A DNA stretch of 64,000 nt from contig NZ_LQGV01000002.1 of assembly GCF_001620065.1 (NCBI RefSeq), positions 1 to 64,000 of the forward strand, written 5' to 3'. Below the pieces are notes generated by a model. It searched no databases. It saw only the letters and a list, made by a program, of their open reading frames with translations, and was not told where the DNA came from. Shown piece by piece: positions 61,506 through 64,000 of this stretch (the first letter of the stretch is position 1; the number at the start of each line of letters is the position of its first letter). Source of the DNA: Microbacterium sp. TNHR37B (lineage in GTDB: Bacteria; Actinomycetota; Actinomycetes; Actinomycetales; Microbacteriaceae). The translations under genes were made by a program, and so were the position numbers.

Positions 61506-63032
61506 ATGACAGACACCAGCACTTCCCACGACGCCGACGAGACCTCGGTCGACCCGGTCGATCGGGTGCTCGCGCACGCCGAGGGACGCAGCGGAGTGCG
61601 CGTGTTCGGGGCTGCCCAGGCCTTGCAGCACGAGTCGACCGTCGCCTACGGCGACACCGACGGCGAGCAGTGGGATCGCGAGGAGCGGGCGGCACTGCGG
61701 CGGGTCGCCGGGCTGTCCACGGAGCTCGAAGACGTCACCGAGGTGGAGTACCGGCAGCTGCGACTCGAGAACGTCGTGCTCGTGGGTGTCTACCCGCAGG
61801 GCAGTCAAGAGGACGCCGAGAACTCCCTCCGGGAACTCGCCGCGCTCGCCGAGACGGCGGGAGCCGTCGTGCTCGACGGCGTGCTCCAGCGCCGGCCCCA
61901 TCCCGACCCGGCGACCTACATCGGGCGCGGCAAGGCCGCCGAGCTCCGCGACCTCGTCGCTGCGGTCGGTGCCGACACCGTGATCGCGGACACCGAGCTC
62001 GCGGCGAGCCAGCGGCGTGCGCTGGAAGACGTCGTGAAGGTCAAGGTCATCGACCGCACGACCGTGATCCTCGACATCTTCAGCCAGCACGCGAAGAGCC
62101 GCGAGGGCAAGGCGCAGGTCGAGCTCGCCCAGCTCGAGTACCTCCTTCCCCGGCTGCGCGGCTGGGGTGAGTCGATGTCCCGGCAGGCCGGTGGCCAGGT
62201 CGGTGCGGGCGGGGCCGGAATGGGATCCCGTGGTCCGGGTGAGACCAAGATCGAGCTGGACCGTCGCCGCATCCGCACGCGCATGGCGCAGCTCCGCCGC
62301 CAGATCCGCGACTTCGCCCCCGCACGCGATGCCAAGCGTGCCGAGCGCAAGCGCCACACGATCCCGTCCGTCGCGATCGCGGGGTACACGAACGCCGGGA
62401 AGTCGAGCCTCCTCAATCGGCTGACCAGCGCGGGCGTGCTCGTGGAGAACGCGCTGTTCGCCACGCTCGATGCGACGGTCCGCCGCGCGCAGGCGTCCGA
62501 CGGCCGCGTCTACACCCTCACCGACACCGTCGGTTTCGTCCGGAACCTCCCACACCAGCTGGTCGAGGCCTTCCGCTCGACCCTGGAGGAGGTCGGCGAC
62601 GCGGACGTCATCGTCCATGTCGTGGACGGGTCACACCCCGACCCGGCGGCGCAGGTGACGACCGTACGCGAGGTGATGGCCGACGTGGGCGCCCGCTCCA
62701 CTCGGGAGATCATCGTCTTCAACAAGGCCGACCTCGTCGACGACGACACCCGCCTGGTACTGCGAGGGCTCGAGCCGCAGGCGGTGTTCGTGTCGTCGCG
62801 GACGGGAGAAGGGATCGACGAGCTGCGAGCGGCGATCGAGGAGGCCCTGCCGCTTCCCGCCGTCGAGGTGCGCGCTCTGGTTCCGTACGACCGCGGCGAC
62901 CTCGTCAACGCCGTGCATGAGTCGGGTCACTTGCTCTCGACCGAGCATCACGAGGACGGCACGGTGCTGCACGCCCACGTGAACGAGCGTCTCGCGGCCG
63001 AACTGGCTCCCTACGCCGTCGCCGCCGGCTGA
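61506..63032 (+). CDS. hflX: GTPase HflX
   Basis: Ribosome-binding GTPase that splits stalled 70S or 100S ribosomes after stress. 508 aa. N-terminal HflX domain (about 95-260) with the glycine-rich GQVGAGGAGMGSRGPGETKIELDRR, then the G domain: G1 GYTNAGKS (293-300), G3 DTVGF, G4 NKAD. ATG 61506 is next to a second ATG at 61501 in another frame. hflX usually precedes lexA here, but the next gene is a convergent S9 peptidase whose stop overlaps hflX by 22 bp. Confidence 0.95.
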   Translation: MTDTSTSHDADETSVDPVDRVLAHAEGRSGVRVFGAAQALQHESTVAYGDTDGEQWDREERAALRRVAGLSTELEDVTEVEYRQLRLENVVLVGVYPQGSQEDAENSLRELAALAETAGAVVLDGVLQRRPHPDPATYIGRGKAAELRDLVAAVGADTVIADTELAASQRRALEDVVKVKVIDRTTVILDIFSQHAKSREGKAQVELAQLEYLLPRLRGWGESMSRQAGGQVGAGGAGMGSRGPGETKIELDRRRIRTRMAQLRRQIRDFAPARDAKRAERKRHTIPSVAIAGYTNAGKSSLLNRLTSAGVLVENALFATLDATVRRAQASDGRVYTLTDTVGFVRNLPHQLVEAFRSTLEEVGDADVIVHVVDGSHPDPAAQVTTVREVMADVGARSTREIIVFNKADLVDDDTRLVLRGLEPQAVFVSSRTGEGIDELRAAIEEALPLPAVEVRALVPYDRGDLVNAVHESGHLLSTEHHEDGTVLHAHVNERLAAELAPYAVAAG

Positions 63033-64000
63033 CCGGGGTCGTCGGTCGCGCCGCCCGCACCCGCGAGAGGAAACGGCGGCACTCCCGGAGGGGCGAAGCC
63101 GAAGACGGTCCCGAGGAAGGCGAGTTCGCTCTCCAAGGCGTGCACGATGGTCTCGGTGCGGCGGAAGCCGTGTCCTTCGCCCTCGTAGAGCACGTAGGCG
63201 TGCGGAACGCCCCGCGCCGCCAGCGCGTCGCGCACCGCCTCCGACTGCGAGGGCGGGACGACGGCGTCCTCGTCTCCCTGGAGGATCAGAACGGGCACGC
63301 GCAGACGGTCGGCGTGCTGCAGCGGGGAACGCTGGATGTAGAGCTCCTCGGCCTCGGGGAGCGGGCCGATGAGACCGTCGAGGTAACGTGCCTCGAAATC
63401 GTGGGTGTCGGTGGCGAGGGTGCGCGCGTCGGCGACGCCGTAGCGCGAGACGCCTGCGGCGAACACGTCCGTGCCGACGAGTGCGCCCAGCACCGTCCAT
63501 CCTCCCGCGGAACCGCCTTCGATCGCCAAGCGGTCACCATCGGCGACACCGGCGTCGACGAGACCGCGCGCGGCCGCGGCGACGTCATCGACGTCGACGA
63601 TGCCCCACTGCCCGCGAAGGCGCTCGCGGTACTCCCGGCCATAGCCGGTCGAGCCGCCGTAGTTCACGTCGAGCACCCCGATCCCACGGCTCGTGAAGAA
63701 CGCCGTCTTCGTGTCTGCGACGCCGGCGACGTGAGAGGTCGGGCCTCCATGGACCCACACGAGGTACGGCGGACGCTCGCCGGCGGGGCCGGTGACCTCG
63801 GGATTCGTCGGGGGATAGTCGAACGCGTGCACCGGGCCGTGTGGCCCCTCCACGGTGAGGCGGCGCGGCTCCGGAAGCCAGCCCGCGTCGAGCGGGAAGG
63901 CAGCACCCCGGACCAGCTCGACGGAGCCGTCGACCCCCACGAGCCAGATCCCGGTGACGCCCGGCGCGGTTCCGGAGACGAGGGCCGCACCCGCCCGTGA
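63011..64000 (-). CDS. S9-family prolyl oligopeptidase (N-terminus outside window)
   Basis: C-terminal 329 codons of an alpha/beta-hydrolase peptidase; the frame is open to the last base. YLVWVHGGPTSHV (oxyanion region), nucleophile Ser in IEGGSAGGWTVLG, Asp in LILQGDEDAVVP and His in YEGEGHGFRRTE give the triad. The text NYGGSTGYGREYRERLRGQWG is typical of the dipeptidyl-aminopeptidase/acylaminoacyl-peptidase branch. A propeller domain is expected beyond 64000. Its last 22 bp overlap the 3' end of hflX on the other strand. Confidence 0.9.
   Translation of the reverse strand, partial: SRAGAALVSGTAPGVTGIWLVGVDGSVELVRGAAFPLDAGWLPEPRRLTVEGPHGPVHAFDYPPTNPEVTGPAGERPPYLVWVHGGPTSHVAGVADTKTAFFTSRGIGVLDVNYGGSTGYGREYRERLRGQWGIVDVDDVAAAARGLVDAGVADGDRLAIEGGSAGGWTVLGALVGTDVFAAGVSRYGVADARTLATDTHDFEARYLDGLIGPLPEAEELYIQRSPLQHADRLRVPVLILQGDEDAVVPPSQSEAVRDALAARGVPHAYVLYEGEGHGFRRTETIVHALESELAFLGTVFGFAPPGVPPFPLAGAGGATDDPGQPAATA

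Overview
The window reads as one continuous piece of actinobacterial chromosome: very high G+C (about 70 percent by eye), G/C at most third codon positions, ClgR and DUF3046 next to recA, DUF5302, GTG/TTG starts, and many genes whose -10 box sits only 6-8 nt before the start codon. Gene content and style fit Microbacteriaceae, most likely Microbacterium; this is inference, as no rRNA is present. I found no tRNA, rRNA, CRISPR array, insertion sequence or prophage.

The backbone is the conserved actinobacterial order infB-rbfA-truB-ribF-rpsO-pnp-dapB-thyA/folA-dapA-rnj-ftsK-pgsA-cinA-clgR-DUF3046-recA-recX-miaB-miaA-dapF-hflX, all on the plus strand. It is stretched by blocks of other genes. Region 1 (1-7.6 kb): initiation factor IF-2 (5' cut), RbfA, then flavodoxin, MutY and a P-loop kinase inserted before TruB, two small membrane proteins and RibF. 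Region 2 (7.7-26.9 kb): a stand-alone SNF2-type helicase, phosphofructokinase, oligopeptidase B, a Pit phosphate transporter with a candidate PHO box, a phosphodiesterase, a MerR-regulated aldo/keto reductase, aspartase, an FAH-family protein, PrsW, FKBP, YceI, a VanY-type cell-wall peptidase with six internal repeats, and an MFS exporter. Region 3 (27-40.9 kb): rpsO, a NodB-type lipoprotein, an LLM monooxygenase/FMN reductase pair, a C26 amidotransferase, a DcuS/DcuR-like two-component system divergent from a dicarboxylate symporter, DUF5302, pnp with a structured leader (candidate Actino-pnp RNA), then an aldo/keto-reductase-like protein that has lost three of four catalytic residues, a histidine phosphatase and an APH-fold kinase. 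Region 4 (41-53 kb): lysine/diaminopimelate genes dapB and dapA, thymidylate and folate genes thyA-folA, RNase J, FtsK. Region 5 (53-64 kb): pgsA-cinA-clgR, recA behind a perfect SOS box, recX, miaB-miaA, dapF, hflX, and a truncated S9 peptidase.

Several genes work together: pnp, rnj and rpsO (RNA decay and ribosome), dapA/dapB/dapF (diaminopimelate for cell wall and lysine), thyA/folA (dTMP with regeneration of tetrahydrofolate), recA/recX (recombination and its brake), miaB/miaA (tRNA A37 modification), and the histidine kinase/regulator/transporter set for C4-dicarboxylates.

The most interesting signals are the large number of apparently leaderless promoters on both strands, a possible leaderless 13-codon upstream ORF that ends 1 nt before hflX, the degenerate aldo/keto reductase after pnp, a DcuS-like kinase without a cytoplasmic PAS domain, and several perfect palindromes in front of catabolic or membrane genes. 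I did not find a clear new multi-gene defence or mobile system.
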